Assembly: GCA_023387375.1 (NCBI GenBank)
Contig: JAEWIE010000019.1
Location: 62,001 to 126,000, forward strand
Direction: 5' to 3'
DNA: 64,000 nucleotides
Origin: Bacteroidota bacterium
GTDB lineage: Bacteria > Bacteroidota > Bacteroidia > Flavobacteriales > Weeksellaceae
The notes under the pieces were generated by a model. That model had not been told where the DNA came from, made no database searches, and worked only from the letters and a program-made list of their open reading frames with translations. Position numbers and translations under genes: made by a program. Positions 25,771 to 34,794 of this stretch are shown piece after piece; position 1 is the stretch's first letter, and each line of letters starts with the position of its first letter.

Positions 25771-26496
25771 ATGAAAAAGGTTTTTATCTATATTGGCATT
25801 GTAGCAACAGCACTTGTTTCGTGTGACGACAATTACCAAGACCCCTATAAAATTAAGGAGGTAAAGAATTTGAGCACTCAAAACTCTAATGATGACAAAG
25901 CAATTGCAAAGTTCATGGACACTCATTATTTGGATGAGCAAGGAAAGATCAAGGCCTTTCTTAGCACAACGCCAGACGACGATAACAACAAAAAGCTATC
26001 CGAATTGCAGCCAAAAATACTTCCTTCAGGTGTGATTGTAATTGCAAGGGAAGGAGCTCAACCTGCAAACGGGAAGGAAATTGGCACTACAGATGTGATT
26101 AGCATCATGCAAATAACCTATGCTTATCTCTCTGATGGAGAAGATGGCGCTGAGTTCCACACGCCCTATCCTTTTGCCAACACTGTAGACGGTTCAGGGA
26201 TTCCTGACAAAGATCCCGCTTACTACTACGCAAAGCCTTCCGTTCTTGAAACTTCTGGCAAAACGAGAGACTACTATGAAATCGAAGGATTCCAAGAAGG
26301 CTTAAAATATTTTAAAAGTTTTGCAAAGGAGGATTCTGAACTTTACAATTTGCAAGGCATTATTATCGTGCCTTCACGAGCGGCATTTGCAAGAGATAGC
26401 CATTTCCCTTACCAAGGATCAAATTGGAGAAACCGAAACTTTGTATTTAATTTCCAGATTTACAACACAAGAGAGAGAGCGGCAAACGAAAAATAA
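25771..26496 (+). CDS. Lipoprotein with FKBP-like C-terminal region
   Basis: A 241-residue protein with a short lipoprotein signal (MKKVFIYIGIVATALVSCDDN, Cys at residue 18) and an export context of Asp/Asn after the Cys, common for surface lipoproteins of Bacteroidota. The second half ('YEIEGFQEGLKYFKSF', 'LQGIIIVPSRAAFARDS') resembles the end of FKBP-type peptidyl-prolyl isomerases, as in GldI-like proteins, but several catalytic-site aromatics are not apparent, so activity is uncertain. Monocistronic with a strong terminator. Confidence 0.75.
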   Translation: MKKVFIYIGIVATALVSCDDNYQDPYKIKEVKNLSTQNSNDDKAIAKFMDTHYLDEQGKIKAFLSTTPDDDNNKKLSELQPKILPSGVIVIAREGAQPANGKEIGTTDVISIMQITYAYLSDGEDGAEFHTPYPFANTVDGSGIPDKDPAYYYAKPSVLETSGKTRDYYEIEGFQEGLKYFKSFAKEDSELYNLQGIIIVPSRAAFARDSHFPYQGSNWRNRNFVFNFQIYNTRERAANEK

Positions 26497-26515
26497 AGCA
26501 CTCTATCTAAACCCT

Positions 26516-26551
26516 AAAAAGAGCAGCATTCTTGCGAATGCTGCTCTTTTT
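26516..26551 (+). terminator. Intrinsic terminator after the FKBP-like gene
   Basis: Perfect 11-bp stem GAGCAGCATTC / GAATGCTGCTC (26521-26531, 26536-26546), loop TTGC, then TTTTT. Confidence 0.9.
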
Positions 26552-26851
26552 AGTGCCTCAATAATACGGCTATTTTGAAACGACAGGAATGATCGCATGA
26601 TAGCACTCTCTTATCCCATTGCACACAATCCTCTAACAAGACTATCGATACACTGCAATAGCTCATTAGTCCCCATTACATCTCGCTATGGCTCATCATT
26701 GCTATCTCTACGCAAGAATCTAAGACAGTCAAATTCCATTGGACAGATGAGTGATTAATTTTCACCACGATCAAATAAATAATGCGTAAAAAATTAGAGT
26801 TTAGAAGAGTTTACCCCCTATTGACATGGGATTCGAAACTTCCCAATCAAG
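26552..26851. other. Intergenic stretch without recognised gene
   Basis: About 300 bp between two facing terminators. No ORF of useful length, no repeat, tRNA or promoter pair could be supported. Base composition is not obviously different from neighbours. Confidence 0.6.
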
Positions 26852-26880
26852 CAAAAAAAATGGGAACCGAAGTTCCCATT
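26852..26880 (-). terminator. Intrinsic terminator of the glutamate-synthase-like gene
   Basis: Stem AATGGGAAC / GTTCCCATT with CGAA tetraloop, followed on the minus strand by a U run. Confidence 0.88.
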
Positions 26881-26884
26881 TGAA

Positions 26885-28405
26885 TTAATATTTAGAAGTT
26901 TCCTCCTTTACATTACTAAGAATGTCAGGGAAATAATGATCTGCTAAATGCTCGAACTCATCACCTCGCATAAACATCGTCGCATCAACATCACTGTAAG
27001 ACTTGCGACCAGCAGCTGCAATTAGTTCATTGCAGGTACGAAGGGTATTCTTATGGAAATGGTAAACACGCTCTGCTTTGTCTGTGACATCGAGTCCCTT
27101 AATAAGCATCTTGTCCTGAGTTGCGATCCCTGTAGGACAATTGTTTGTATTGCATCGTAAGGCTTGAATACATCCCAAGGCAAACATAAATCCTCTCGCA
27201 TTATTACAAAGATCTGCGCCCAGTGCTACGGCACGTAAAATATCTAAGGAAGTGAGAACTTTACCACTCGCAATTACTTTGATTTTGTCGCGAACATTGA
27301 AATTCCTTAAGGTTTTATTAATGAAGATTAAGGCAGGCTCAAGAGGCATCCCAACTCCATCGGAGAATTCGGGAGGTGCAGCTCCAGTACCCCCTTCTGC
27401 TCCATCCACAGTAATAAAGTCTGGATAAATCTTAAGCACATTCATTTGTGCACAAATTTCTTCAAATTCCCTTGTATCTCCAACGCATAACTTAAATCCG
27501 ATTGGCTTGCCACCAGAAAGTTCGCGAAGTTGTTGTACAAATTTCAAAAGACCTGCAGCATCTGAAAAAGCAGAATGCGAAGGCGGAGATATAATGGTGA
27601 GTCCAGGGGTTACGTGTCTAATACTTGCAATTTCGGGTGTGTTTTTCACACCTGGAAGAACACCTCCGTGTCCTGGCTTTGCTCCTTGAGATAATTTGAT
27701 TTCAATCATCTTCACGTTTTCCTCTGTGGAATAGTTTCTAAAAAGATCAGGATTAAAGTTCCCCTCATCGTCACGGCATCCAAAGTATCCCGTTCCAATT
27801 TGCCAGCATAGGTCTCCCCCTTCTCGGTGATAAGGTGAAATTCCTCCTTCACCTGTATTATGATAGAATTGACCTTTTCTTGCTCCACGGTTGAGCGCCT
27901 TTTGAGCTCTATCACTTAAGGATCCAAAACTCATAGCTGAAATATTAAACAAAGACGCTGAATAAGGCTTAGAGCACTGATGATTTCCAATTGTAGTTCT
28001 TGGCAATTCCTCCATGGGATGCTGCGCATAAATGGAATGTTTAATTCCTTCGTATTTTCGATGGTTGATTTCCAACTGAGTTCCAAAAGGAACAGTATCA
28101 CTAATGTTTTTTGCTCTTCTGTAAGCAGAAGATCTTTGGTGTCTTGGGAAAGGCTTCCCATCGGTTTCACGTTCGATAAAATACTGCTGCATTTCAGGCG
28201 AGATGGACTCAAAAATGTACCTGAAATAACCTAAAACGGGGAAATTCCTTAAAATCGCGTGTTTGGTCTGCATGGCATTGTAAATACCGAGTATATACAG
28301 CAGACTCAACAAAATAGGAATCCAAAGATAGGCACCAATTGTAATTGAAATAATCCAGGTAGCAACCACCATGACCGCTCCCCACCTCAAAAACTGATCT
28401 CTCAT
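26885..28405 (-). CDS. FMN-binding glutamate-synthase family protein, membrane-anchored
   Basis: A 506-residue protein: two N-terminal membrane helices (about 9-45) followed by the FMN-binding/glutamate-synthase central-type barrel ('NISAMSFGSLSDRAQKALN', 'HNTGEGGISPYHREGGDL', 'KPGHGGVLPGVK', 'VDGAEGGTGAAPPEF', 'ASGKVLTSLDILRAVALGA') and the cysteine cluster 'CIQALRCNTNNCPTG' that in GltB ligates the 3Fe-4S centre. It lacks the amidotransferase and C-terminal domains of true GltB, so the reaction is uncertain; a flavin-dependent oxidoreductase on a membrane is the safe call. A -7 element lies just upstream. Confidence 0.9.
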   Translation of the reverse strand: MRDQFLRWGAVMVVATWIISITIGAYLWIPILLSLLYILGIYNAMQTKHAILRNFPVLGYFRYIFESISPEMQQYFIERETDGKPFPRHQRSSAYRRAKNISDTVPFGTQLEINHRKYEGIKHSIYAQHPMEELPRTTIGNHQCSKPYSASLFNISAMSFGSLSDRAQKALNRGARKGQFYHNTGEGGISPYHREGGDLCWQIGTGYFGCRDDEGNFNPDLFRNYSTEENVKMIEIKLSQGAKPGHGGVLPGVKNTPEIASIRHVTPGLTIISPPSHSAFSDAAGLLKFVQQLRELSGGKPIGFKLCVGDTREFEEICAQMNVLKIYPDFITVDGAEGGTGAAPPEFSDGVGMPLEPALIFINKTLRNFNVRDKIKVIASGKVLTSLDILRAVALGADLCNNARGFMFALGCIQALRCNTNNCPTGIATQDKMLIKGLDVTDKAERVYHFHKNTLRTCNELIAAAGRKSYSDVDATMFMRGDEFEHLADHYFPDILSNVKEETSKY

Positions 28406-28421
28406 GTTGTGAAATTTTTAT

Positions 28422-28429
28422 CAAAATTA
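28422..28429 (-). promoter_or_regulatory. Probable -7 element of the glutamate-synthase-like gene
   Basis: Reads TAATTTTG on the minus strand, 16 bp before the start codon. No matching -33 element was identified. Confidence 0.48.
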
Positions 28430-28658
28430 AGCATTAATTACATCAGCTAAATTTAATAAAAATTTAACAATCCGTTCAATACTTTATAAAAATCTAAAAA
28501 TTAACAGAGTCTCAACTAGCGAAACACAGCAAATATCACATTTTGCCTTGTTTCTCTGAAGAGAAACAAAGTAATTGAAAAAATCTATTAAACACACCGC
28601 GTTTTACGAAAAAATCATAAACGCTGCAAACTCCCTGTACATAGTGCTTTGCAGAGGT

Positions 28659-30008
28659 TTAAACTTGGGCTAAAAAGGTTTCAAACAATGGACTCGCGTC
28701 CATTGTTCCGTTGGGCTTTAAATCACCCAAAGTAACGAGCTCGATTTCATTTATTTTTTTGGAATCATACGGCTTCGAAACACGTACATAATTTTCAGTA
28801 AATCCAAACATGAGCCCGTCTTTGTTTTCATGTTCCCATAAGACAGGAAGAGTTTTTCCTTTTTGTGATTGGTAAAATGCCATTTTCTTCTTTTCGGAAA
28901 GAATCCGAAGCATTTTATTTCTTTTCTTTCTCTCGGCTACAGGTACTACACCGGGCATTTCCGCCGCCTCTGTATTTTCCCTTTCCGAATAAGTAAAGAC
29001 ATGAAGATAAGAAATCGGAAGTGACCTTAAATACTCATAAGTTTCTAAAAAACGTTCATGAGTTTCTCCTGGAAATCCAACAATGACATCTACCCCAATG
29101 GCGGAATCAGGTAGAACTTCTCTAATTTTTTCGATTCTTTCACTATATAATTTTGTTAAATAGCGTCTTTTCATCTTTTTAAGAAGTTCATCGCTTCCAC
29201 TTTGAAGGGGAATATGGAAATGCGGAACAAATCGACTGCTATTAGCGACTAGCTCAATGCTCTCATCTTTCAACAAGTTGGGTTCTATGGAGGAGATTCG
29301 GATCCTCTCAATTCCCTCTACCTCATTTAACCTCGTGATTAAATCCAAAAAGGTATGCTCGTGCGTTTTGTTTCCAAATTCACCTTTTCCATAATCTCCG
29401 ATATTCACCCCTGTCAATACGATTTCTTTAATGCCCTTAGACGCAATTTCTTTCGCATTCAATACGATATTCTCGATCGTATCTGATCTCGAAATTCCGC
29501 GCGCTAAGGGGATCGTACAGTACGTACATTTGTAATCACACCCATCTTGCACCTTCAAAAAGGCTCGGGTTCTATCTCCAATCGAATAGCTACCAATAAA
29601 GAAATCCGCATCGCTAATCTCGCAAGAATGCACAATGCCTGCTTCTGAGGATTTCTTCAGATCTTCAATATAACTTGGTATATTGAATTTTTCACTTGCC
29701 CCTAGAACAAGATCCACGCCTTCTATATTTGAGATTTCTCCGGGTTTCAACTGGGCATAGCAGCCTACAACCACAACCAAACCTTCAGGATTTGATTTGA
29801 GGGCTCGTTTCACATGAAATTTGCATTCTTTGTCTGCTGTTTCCGTAACGGAACAGGTATTAATGACATAAACATCCGCACTTTGATCGAAGCTCACTTT
29901 TTGGTACCCCGCCTCAGAGAGTCCACGGGCAATAGTAGAGGTTTCTGCGAAATTTAACTTACATCCAAGTGTATGGTATGCAGCGGTTTTAAAGGTATTG
30001 TTACTCAT
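28659..30008 (-). CDS. mtaB: tRNA (N6-threonylcarbamoyladenosine37-C2) methylthiotransferase MtaB
   Basis: A 449-residue radical-SAM methylthiotransferase that turns t6A37 into ms2t6A in tRNAs reading ANN codons. The N-terminal UPF0004 domain has 'YHTLGCKLNFAETS' and 'VYVINTCSVTETADKEC' with the auxiliary-cluster cysteines; the radical-SAM CX3CX2C is in 'CDYKCTYCTIP'; 'GVDVIVGFPGETHERF' and a TRAM-like C-terminus follow. The start at MSNNTFKT was preferred because 29 upstream in-frame residues are unlike the family and contain the promoter-like element. 'HTLGCKLN' separates MtaB from MiaB and RimO. Confidence 0.93.
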   Translation of the reverse strand: MSNNTFKTAAYHTLGCKLNFAETSTIARGLSEAGYQKVSFDQSADVYVINTCSVTETADKECKFHVKRALKSNPEGLVVVVGCYAQLKPGEISNIEGVDLVLGASEKFNIPSYIEDLKKSSEAGIVHSCEISDADFFIGSYSIGDRTRAFLKVQDGCDYKCTYCTIPLARGISRSDTIENIVLNAKEIASKGIKEIVLTGVNIGDYGKGEFGNKTHEHTFLDLITRLNEVEGIERIRISSIEPNLLKDESIELVANSSRFVPHFHIPLQSGSDELLKKMKRRYLTKLYSERIEKIREVLPDSAIGVDVIVGFPGETHERFLETYEYLRSLPISYLHVFTYSERENTEAAEMPGVVPVAERKKRNKMLRILSEKKKMAFYQSQKGKTLPVLWEHENKDGLMFGFTENYVRVSKPYDSKKINEIELVTLGDLKPNGTMDASPLFETFLAQV

Positions 30009-30020
30009 AATTACAGACTG

Positions 30021-30028
30021 CAAATTTA
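30021..30028 (-). promoter_or_regulatory. Possible -7 element of mtaB
   Basis: Reads TAAATTTG on the minus strand, 12 bp before the chosen ATG, leaving a very short leader. Position is tight, so confidence is low. Confidence 0.35.
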
Positions 30029-30129
30029 CATAAATTATTTTACGAGTACCGGAAGATGATTTTTGTCTTGTTTGCTTGGACAAAAGATTTTTCAAGTCAT
30101 TCTAATGAATAACAAGAAATAGGACTCGC

Positions 30130-30495
30130 CTAATACCCTTTTCTCACTTCAGGACTACCCAAATAACAAACCGGAGAAGAATTCGACTGAGGGCTGAATT
30201 TAGAACTTTTCATTTCATTAAAAAGTAGCTCAATTTGATTTTCTACATTTTTGAATTGCTTTTGCGTAGGTGCAGATAGATTCAAATTTTCATCGCGCAA
30301 ACACAATTCTTTCCATGCCTTCTCAAGTTCTTTAATACAATTCATCTCCTCATTCAAATTCCAATCTTCCACATAGAATTGCACTTTTTCTATGCCTTGG
30401 ATTCTTTGAAGATCGAACGTGTATTTCTCATGGAGCTGTTTCTCTTTTGAAAGGAGTGAAAGAAATTCCATCTTGAAGTGAAGTAGATGATTCAT
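30130..30495 (-). CDS. Hypothetical protein, charged, helical
   Basis: A 121-residue protein without signal peptide or membrane segment. It is rich in Glu/Lys/Leu with a likely coiled or helical middle ('EEMNCIKELEKAWKELC', 'KNVENQIELLFNEMKSS') and a Ser-rich tail. I do not recognise a family. The start may instead be the ATG eight codons in (MEFLSLL). It lies upstream of mtaB on the same strand, 121 bp away. Composition and amino-acid use look like real coding sequence, but the support is only moderate. Confidence 0.55.
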   Translation of the reverse strand: MNHLLHFKMEFLSLLSKEKQLHEKYTFDLQRIQGIEKVQFYVEDWNLNEEMNCIKELEKAWKELCLRDENLNLSAPTQKQFKNVENQIELLFNEMKSSKFSPQSNSSPVCYLGSPEVRKGY

Positions 30496-30631
30496 TCTGC
30501 ATTTTCCAACAAAGTTATCAATTCCTATTTCAACGTCAAAAAAAGCAAACCGGAGATTATGATGTGCTTTCGTACCGAACTTTCTGCGACCTAATACTTC
30601 TCATCTATTGCTAAATTAGATAAGGTCCTTC

Positions 30632-30661
30632 TTTGCAACGCTCGTAAAAAAGGTATCTTTG
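30632..30661 (+). promoter_or_regulatory. Promoter of the alpha-glucan phosphorylase-like gene
   Basis: TTTG (30632-30635), an 18-bp spacer, TATCTTTG (30654-30661); ATG follows 27 bp later. Confidence 0.72.
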
Positions 30662-30688
30662 CCTGTCAAATTTTAAAGAAAGAGAGAA

Positions 30689-32347
30689 ATGGATTTTAAA
30701 AATTTTACGATGCCTTACAGCATCAACCCTAAGTATTCGAAAAAAGTCGCGTACTTTTCCATGGAATTTGCCATCGATCAATCGCTCAAGATATATTCGG
30801 GTGGACTTGGATTTTTAGCCGGTTCCCATATGCGAAGCGTATACAACCTTAAGCAAGACGTGGTGGGTATTGGAATTCTGTGGAAGTTTGGCTATTACGA
30901 CCAAGCACGTAACCACGACCAAAGCCTACAACCGACCTGGACTAGGAAAATGTATAGCTATTTACAAGACACAGGCATTCAATTTCAGATAGACATTCAC
31001 AGTGCGCCTGTTTGGGTAAAAGTGTGGTATTTGGATCCTGAAATCTTCCATACAGCTCCGATGTTTTTGCTTTCCACAGATGTGCCTGAAAACGACCATT
31101 TGTCTAAAACCATCTGCCATAAACTTTACGATGCGAATGAGGCCACAAAATTAGCACAGTACATCCTACTTGGAAAAGGTGGGGCTAAGATGCTAGACAT
31201 GATGAATTTAGAGAGAGACGTCTATCATCTCAATGAGGCGCATGGACTTCCTGCTGCGTTTTATTTACTACGCAAATACGGAGGAAACATAGAGGCCGTC
31301 AAAGAAAAGTTGGTATTCACGACCCACACACCAGAAGAAGCAGGCAATGAAAAACATAGCTTAGAAATGTGTCATACCATGTCTTATTTCTCTGGATTTT
31401 CAAAAGAAGAAGTCAAAGCCATTGAAGGCTATGGTGATGAATCAATGTTCAATCACTCGCTATGCGCTCTTAAAATGGCAAGAATGGCCAATGGAGTGTC
31501 ACAATTGCATGGACATGTTTCACGCGAAATGTGGGGCAAGTATCCCGGAATTTGTGAAATCAAATCCATCACGAACGCACAAGAATTTAATTATTGGGCG
31601 GACAAAACTCTTTATGCAGCGAAAGACGAAAACGATTCTTCGACTTTTGATAATCGTAAATCTTACCTCAAATCAAAGCTCTTCGATACCGTTGCAGACC
31701 AATGCGGTAAACTATTTGACCCAAAAATCTTTACCATTGTTTGGGCAAGACGATTTGCAGGGTATAAAAGACCTGATTTGTTACTGCACGACAAAGCTAG
31801 ATTTGAGAGGCTATTAAACCATCCTGAATTTCCGGTGCAGATCATCTGGGCAGGGAAACCCTACCCCATGGATTACTCCGCTATTTCCACCTTTAATCAC
31901 TTAGTGGAACAAAGCACTCAGCATAAAAACATGGCAGTTTTAACAGGCTATGAACTATCACTCAGCCGCCTTTTAAAACAAGGATCAGACCTTTGGTTAA
32001 ACAACCCTAGGGTTCCTCGTGAAGCCAGTGGAACCTCAGGGATGACGGCCGCAATGAATGGATCGGTGAATTTATCCACAGACGATGGATGGATTCCAGA
32101 ATTTGCGATCTCAGGTAAAAATGCATTTGTCGCTCCTCAAGCGAACTATGAAACCATGAGTGTATATGAACAGGATCAGTACGATTTAAATTCTCTCTAC
32201 GATCTATTGGAAAATGAAATTCTCCCAGCTTATTACACCCAAAAAGAAAAATGGAGAACGATTGCCTACACCGCTATGGAGGACGTGAAAACAAAATTCA
32301 ATAGTGATCGTATGGCTAAAGAATATTATGATTTAATTTACAATTAG
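30689..32347 (+). CDS. Alpha-glucan phosphorylase family protein (GT35, short form) with PLP-lysine replaced
   Basis: A 552-residue protein of the short alpha-glucan phosphorylase group: 'KVAYFSMEFAIDQSLKIYSGGLGFLAGSH', 'VYHLNEAHGLPAAFYLLRK', 'VFTTHTPEEAGNEKHS', 'VWARRFAGYKRPDLLL', 'WLNNPRVPREASGTSGMTAA'. Such enzymes split glucose-1-phosphate off glycogen or maltodextrin using pyridoxal phosphate. In the PLP motif the usual lysine after GTSGM (Lys680 of rabbit phosphorylase) is Thr453 here; the bases at 32042-32047 read ATG ACG. Unless this subgroup binds cofactor differently, phosphorolysis by the classical mechanism is doubtful. Monocistronic with its own promoter and terminator. No glgB or glgC is in the window. 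Confidence 0.88.
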   Translation: MDFKNFTMPYSINPKYSKKVAYFSMEFAIDQSLKIYSGGLGFLAGSHMRSVYNLKQDVVGIGILWKFGYYDQARNHDQSLQPTWTRKMYSYLQDTGIQFQIDIHSAPVWVKVWYLDPEIFHTAPMFLLSTDVPENDHLSKTICHKLYDANEATKLAQYILLGKGGAKMLDMMNLERDVYHLNEAHGLPAAFYLLRKYGGNIEAVKEKLVFTTHTPEEAGNEKHSLEMCHTMSYFSGFSKEEVKAIEGYGDESMFNHSLCALKMARMANGVSQLHGHVSREMWGKYPGICEIKSITNAQEFNYWADKTLYAAKDENDSSTFDNRKSYLKSKLFDTVADQCGKLFDPKIFTIVWARRFAGYKRPDLLLHDKARFERLLNHPEFPVQIIWAGKPYPMDYSAISTFNHLVEQSTQHKNMAVLTGYELSLSRLLKQGSDLWLNNPRVPREASGTSGMTAAMNGSVNLSTDDGWIPEFAISGKNAFVAPQANYETMSVYEQDQYDLNSLYDLLENEILPAYYTQKEKWRTIAYTAMEDVKTKFNSDRMAKEYYDLIYN

Positions 32348-32356
32348 TAAGGAATT

Positions 32357-32393
32357 GAAAAAGCCGTTTCCAGTTTTGGAAACGGCTTTTTAC
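32357..32393 (+). terminator. Intrinsic terminator after the phosphorylase-like gene
   Basis: Stem GCCGTTTCC / GGAAACGGC (32363-32371, 32378-32386), extended by A/T pairs, then TTTTT. Confidence 0.9.
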
Positions 32394-32425
32394 TTCTAGG
32401 TAATTAATTACTTAACCGGAGTATG

Positions 32426-33142
32426 TCATAAAAGTTCCTTAAACAAATCTTTACGTATAGAGTTCTCAATTAAATCTTGTAATGTATTTCCTTCTACACC
32501 TTTAATTTTACGTCTATATCCATCTTGTATTAAATCAATTAGTTCATGATTATACTTTTCATACCTCTCAAAATCTATTTCTTTTTCATTTTGTGATATA
32601 GAAGCACAATTTTTAACATTATTAGCAATACTAACTAGTTCAATTTGGAATTTTTCTGATTCTATCTCATAAATTAATCCAGGCAACTGATTGAACAAGA
32701 AGGGACCAGTAGCGGGCGCAAAACTCGCATCATACCACGCAATCCATTGTTTGCCCTTAAACTTTACCGTTGCCTTATTCAATCTAATATCGTCTTTCAT
32801 TTTTTCTTCTTTTTCGAGCTTCCAATCTAATATAAAAGGATAATTTATCCTGACTTTTAAATCTTCAAGTTGATCATGAAGGATGAAAGATTTTGAATTT
32901 TTTCTCTTTTCAACTACTGTAAAATTATAGATCTCTGGATCAGTACTTTCACAATATTCATTCGAATAGAAAAGAGTACCATTATCATTTATATCAAGAA
33001 CAAATAGTTGCGATGCTTCTCCTTTCTTCTCCACAAGATATGCTATGCTAACTTGTTGCGCAAATAAAAAATTGGATAGTAATAAAAAAATGAATAGAAC
33101 AGACATCCTATATAAAGATAAACCTTTTGTCATACCTACCAT
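32426..33142 (-). CDS. GLPGLI family secreted protein
   Basis: A 238-residue protein with a signal peptide ('MSVLFIFLLLSNFLFAQQ') and the family signature 'GPFLFNQLPGLIYEI' near residue 150, preceded by the typical 'QWIAWYDASFAPATGP'. GLPGLI proteins (TIGR01200) are repeated in many Flavobacteriia and have no assigned function; gene context elsewhere often includes peptidases or TonB receptors. Start could be the ATG at 33142 (overlaps the previous gene by 7 bp) or the one at 33133. AT-rich compared with its surroundings. Co-transcribed with the secreted protein upstream. Confidence 0.82.
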   Translation of the reverse strand: MVGMTKGLSLYRMSVLFIFLLLSNFLFAQQVSIAYLVEKKGEASQLFVLDINDNGTLFYSNEYCESTDPEIYNFTVVEKRKNSKSFILHDQLEDLKVRINYPFILDWKLEKEEKMKDDIRLNKATVKFKGKQWIAWYDASFAPATGPFLFNQLPGLIYEIESEKFQIELVSIANNVKNCASISQNEKEIDFERYEKYNHELIDLIQDGYRRKIKGVEGNTLQDLIENSIRKDLFKELL

Positions 33143-33630
33143 GAAATTTCAACACAGCCATTAGATTTTCTTTTTACATGGACATCAAATTCATCTCCAA
33201 GAGATTCATCATTTGTAATTTTTTTCAAACACGAATACGCACTTCTAACACCAAATACTTCACAGGATGCTTTAACCTCTTCATCATTTGAAAGTTCCTC
33301 TTTTGCAATAATAATTGCATTGCTAAATGCATTGTTTTTATTCTTACTTACAGATACAATCGCAGACAAATCTGAATTATCAGCATTCTCCTTCAAAACT
33401 TCTAGAGCAGCAATTGCAGCATCAATTTGATTTATCATTCTTCGATCGAAATCATTTGCAGAATTGTATTCCTCCTCTGTAACAATTGATTTTTCACCAT
33501 TACGATCCACTAAATTAACCTCAATTCCATTTCTTGTTTCACTTTGATTGACTGGGACTGGGAGAGCGTACAGGTTTACAGCAAAAAGCACCGCCATTAA
33601 CACGGTAAAATTTTTAAAAAAAGTTTTCAT
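33136..33630 (-). CDS. Hypothetical secreted protein
   Basis: A 164-residue protein with a clear N-terminal signal peptide (MKTFFKNFTVLMAVLFAVNLYA, cut near residue 22) and an acidic, Asn/Ser-rich mature part. Cysteines fall in the last third ('KASCEVFG', 'SAYSCLKK', 'SNGCVEISW'), possibly one disulfide pair plus a single Cys. No family recognised. Its end overlaps or abuts the GLPGLI gene, indicating an operon. Codons are strongly A/T-biased, as in the rest of this patch. Confidence 0.68.
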   Translation of the reverse strand: MKTFFKNFTVLMAVLFAVNLYALPVPVNQSETRNGIEVNLVDRNGEKSIVTEEEYNSANDFDRRMINQIDAAIAALEVLKENADNSDLSAIVSVSKNKNNAFSNAIIIAKEELSNDEEVKASCEVFGVRSAYSCLKKITNDESLGDEFDVHVKRKSNGCVEISW

Positions 33631-34193
33631 AATTATAGTATTTTGTTCTCAAAAAATAAATTTGAAATCTAAGCCGAGAACTTTTACTTAGCTCCCAGTT
33701 AATAGGATTAACTGTATTATTACTTAAATTCAACAAAAGTTTTCTTATTTTAAAATTAATTGCAATTTCCCAAATCAATTTTCACTTTATATTGTCAATG
33801 CAATAAAATATGAATTTATTAGTATAATCCACAGCCTAAATATTGATAATATGTTTCACTGAAAATCAACACATCACTACACATTTATAGTCATATCATT
33901 GCCTAAAGTATAAATAAATAAATACACAAATTATTTATGGATAATTTTATATATAACCCCTTATTGATATCAAATTAGTGATTAAAGGTACCACAATGTA
34001 AATCTATTTTATACAATTATAGAGCACAACAAAAACCCTTCTTTTGCAACTCACTACTGTTCGCAAATCTCAAGGTAGATAAACACGAGCACACGCTTTC
34101 GAGAGCGCAATCAACCGTATAATAATAGAACGCACCTCTATTAGAGGCACGTCCATCACTTCTCAATGGATGAGAATTAAAACAAAGACATAG
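33631..34193. other. AT-rich intergenic region (563 bp)
   Basis: No gene, tRNA or repeat family is supported. The sequence is visibly AT-richer than the flanking conserved genes. A short palindrome CCTCTA-T-TAGAGG (34135-34147) lies near the end of the 34194 gene and may be part of a weak terminator. No convincing promoter for the 33630 gene was found. Confidence 0.6.
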
Positions 34194-34670
34194 TTATCGA
34201 TTTATTTTAACACCGATTTCATATACATTTGCCTGCTTAAGATACTTCGAGCGTTCCCGGGAAGTCACAGACTCAAATTCCCCTCGGTATAGAACGACAA
34301 TAGGATCTTCAGCAATTTCTACTTCGCCATTGGACATAAACTTCTCTTCAGGACTGTTGTGATCTAATCGATTCGACTTGAATTTTTGCAATTCATCTGC
34401 GTACTCTCGAAATCCAGGATGGGCCGAATGAATAAATTCATAATCAGGTCCCGCATCTACTTTATAATGCAATTTATCTCGCACTAGATCCGCCTCGTTT
34501 GTAATCTCTGGATTGTCATTTCCATCTCTAAAGCCCACTTCCACGACTTCTCCTCCATTATGCTGCGCAAACAACTCTGCATCTTTAAAGGATGCAAAAC
34601 CTGTAAATATACTTTTATCCGATAGGGCATATTCTCTTAATTTTTGATTTTCTGAACTTACTTTTTCCAT
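34194..34670 (-). CDS. Hypothetical cytoplasmic protein
   Basis: A 158-residue protein without signal peptide or membrane helix. Acidic, with 'YALSDKSIFTGFASFKDAELFA' near the start, 'HYKVDAGPDYEFIHSAHPGF' in the middle and 'VVLYRGEFESVTSRERSKYLKQ' near the end. Family not recognised. It is separated from its neighbours by the long AT-rich gap on one side and the divergent peptidase gene on the other. Confidence 0.65.
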   Translation of the reverse strand: MEKVSSENQKLREYALSDKSIFTGFASFKDAELFAQHNGGEVVEVGFRDGNDNPEITNEADLVRDKLHYKVDAGPDYEFIHSAHPGFREYADELQKFKSNRLDHNSPEEKFMSNGEVEIAEDPIVVLYRGEFESVTSRERSKYLKQANVYEIGVKINR

Positions 34671-34766
34671 AACAACAAATTAGCAATTATTTAAGCTTAA
34701 TTCCACCAATTCCTTTGCCAAGTGATACAAATCTTAAAATCTTAAAATCTTTCTATGAAATTTTAA

Positions 34767-34774
34767 TATATTTG
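34767..34774 (+). promoter_or_regulatory. -7 element of the dipeptidyl peptidase gene
   Basis: TATATTTG matches TAnnTTTG, 20 bp before the ATG at 34795. Confidence 0.5.
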
Positions 34775-34794
34775 AGGCTTATCAAAAAAATCAT

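Noticed and set aside
26552..26851. Decayed gene between two terminators
   Set aside because: No recognisable protein fragment could be read in any frame, so I left it as plain intergenic DNA.
32042..32047. Frameshift or pseudogene explanation for the Lys-to-Thr change in the phosphorylase homologue
   Set aside because: The frame is intact over 552 codons and motifs on both sides are well conserved, so decay is unlikely.
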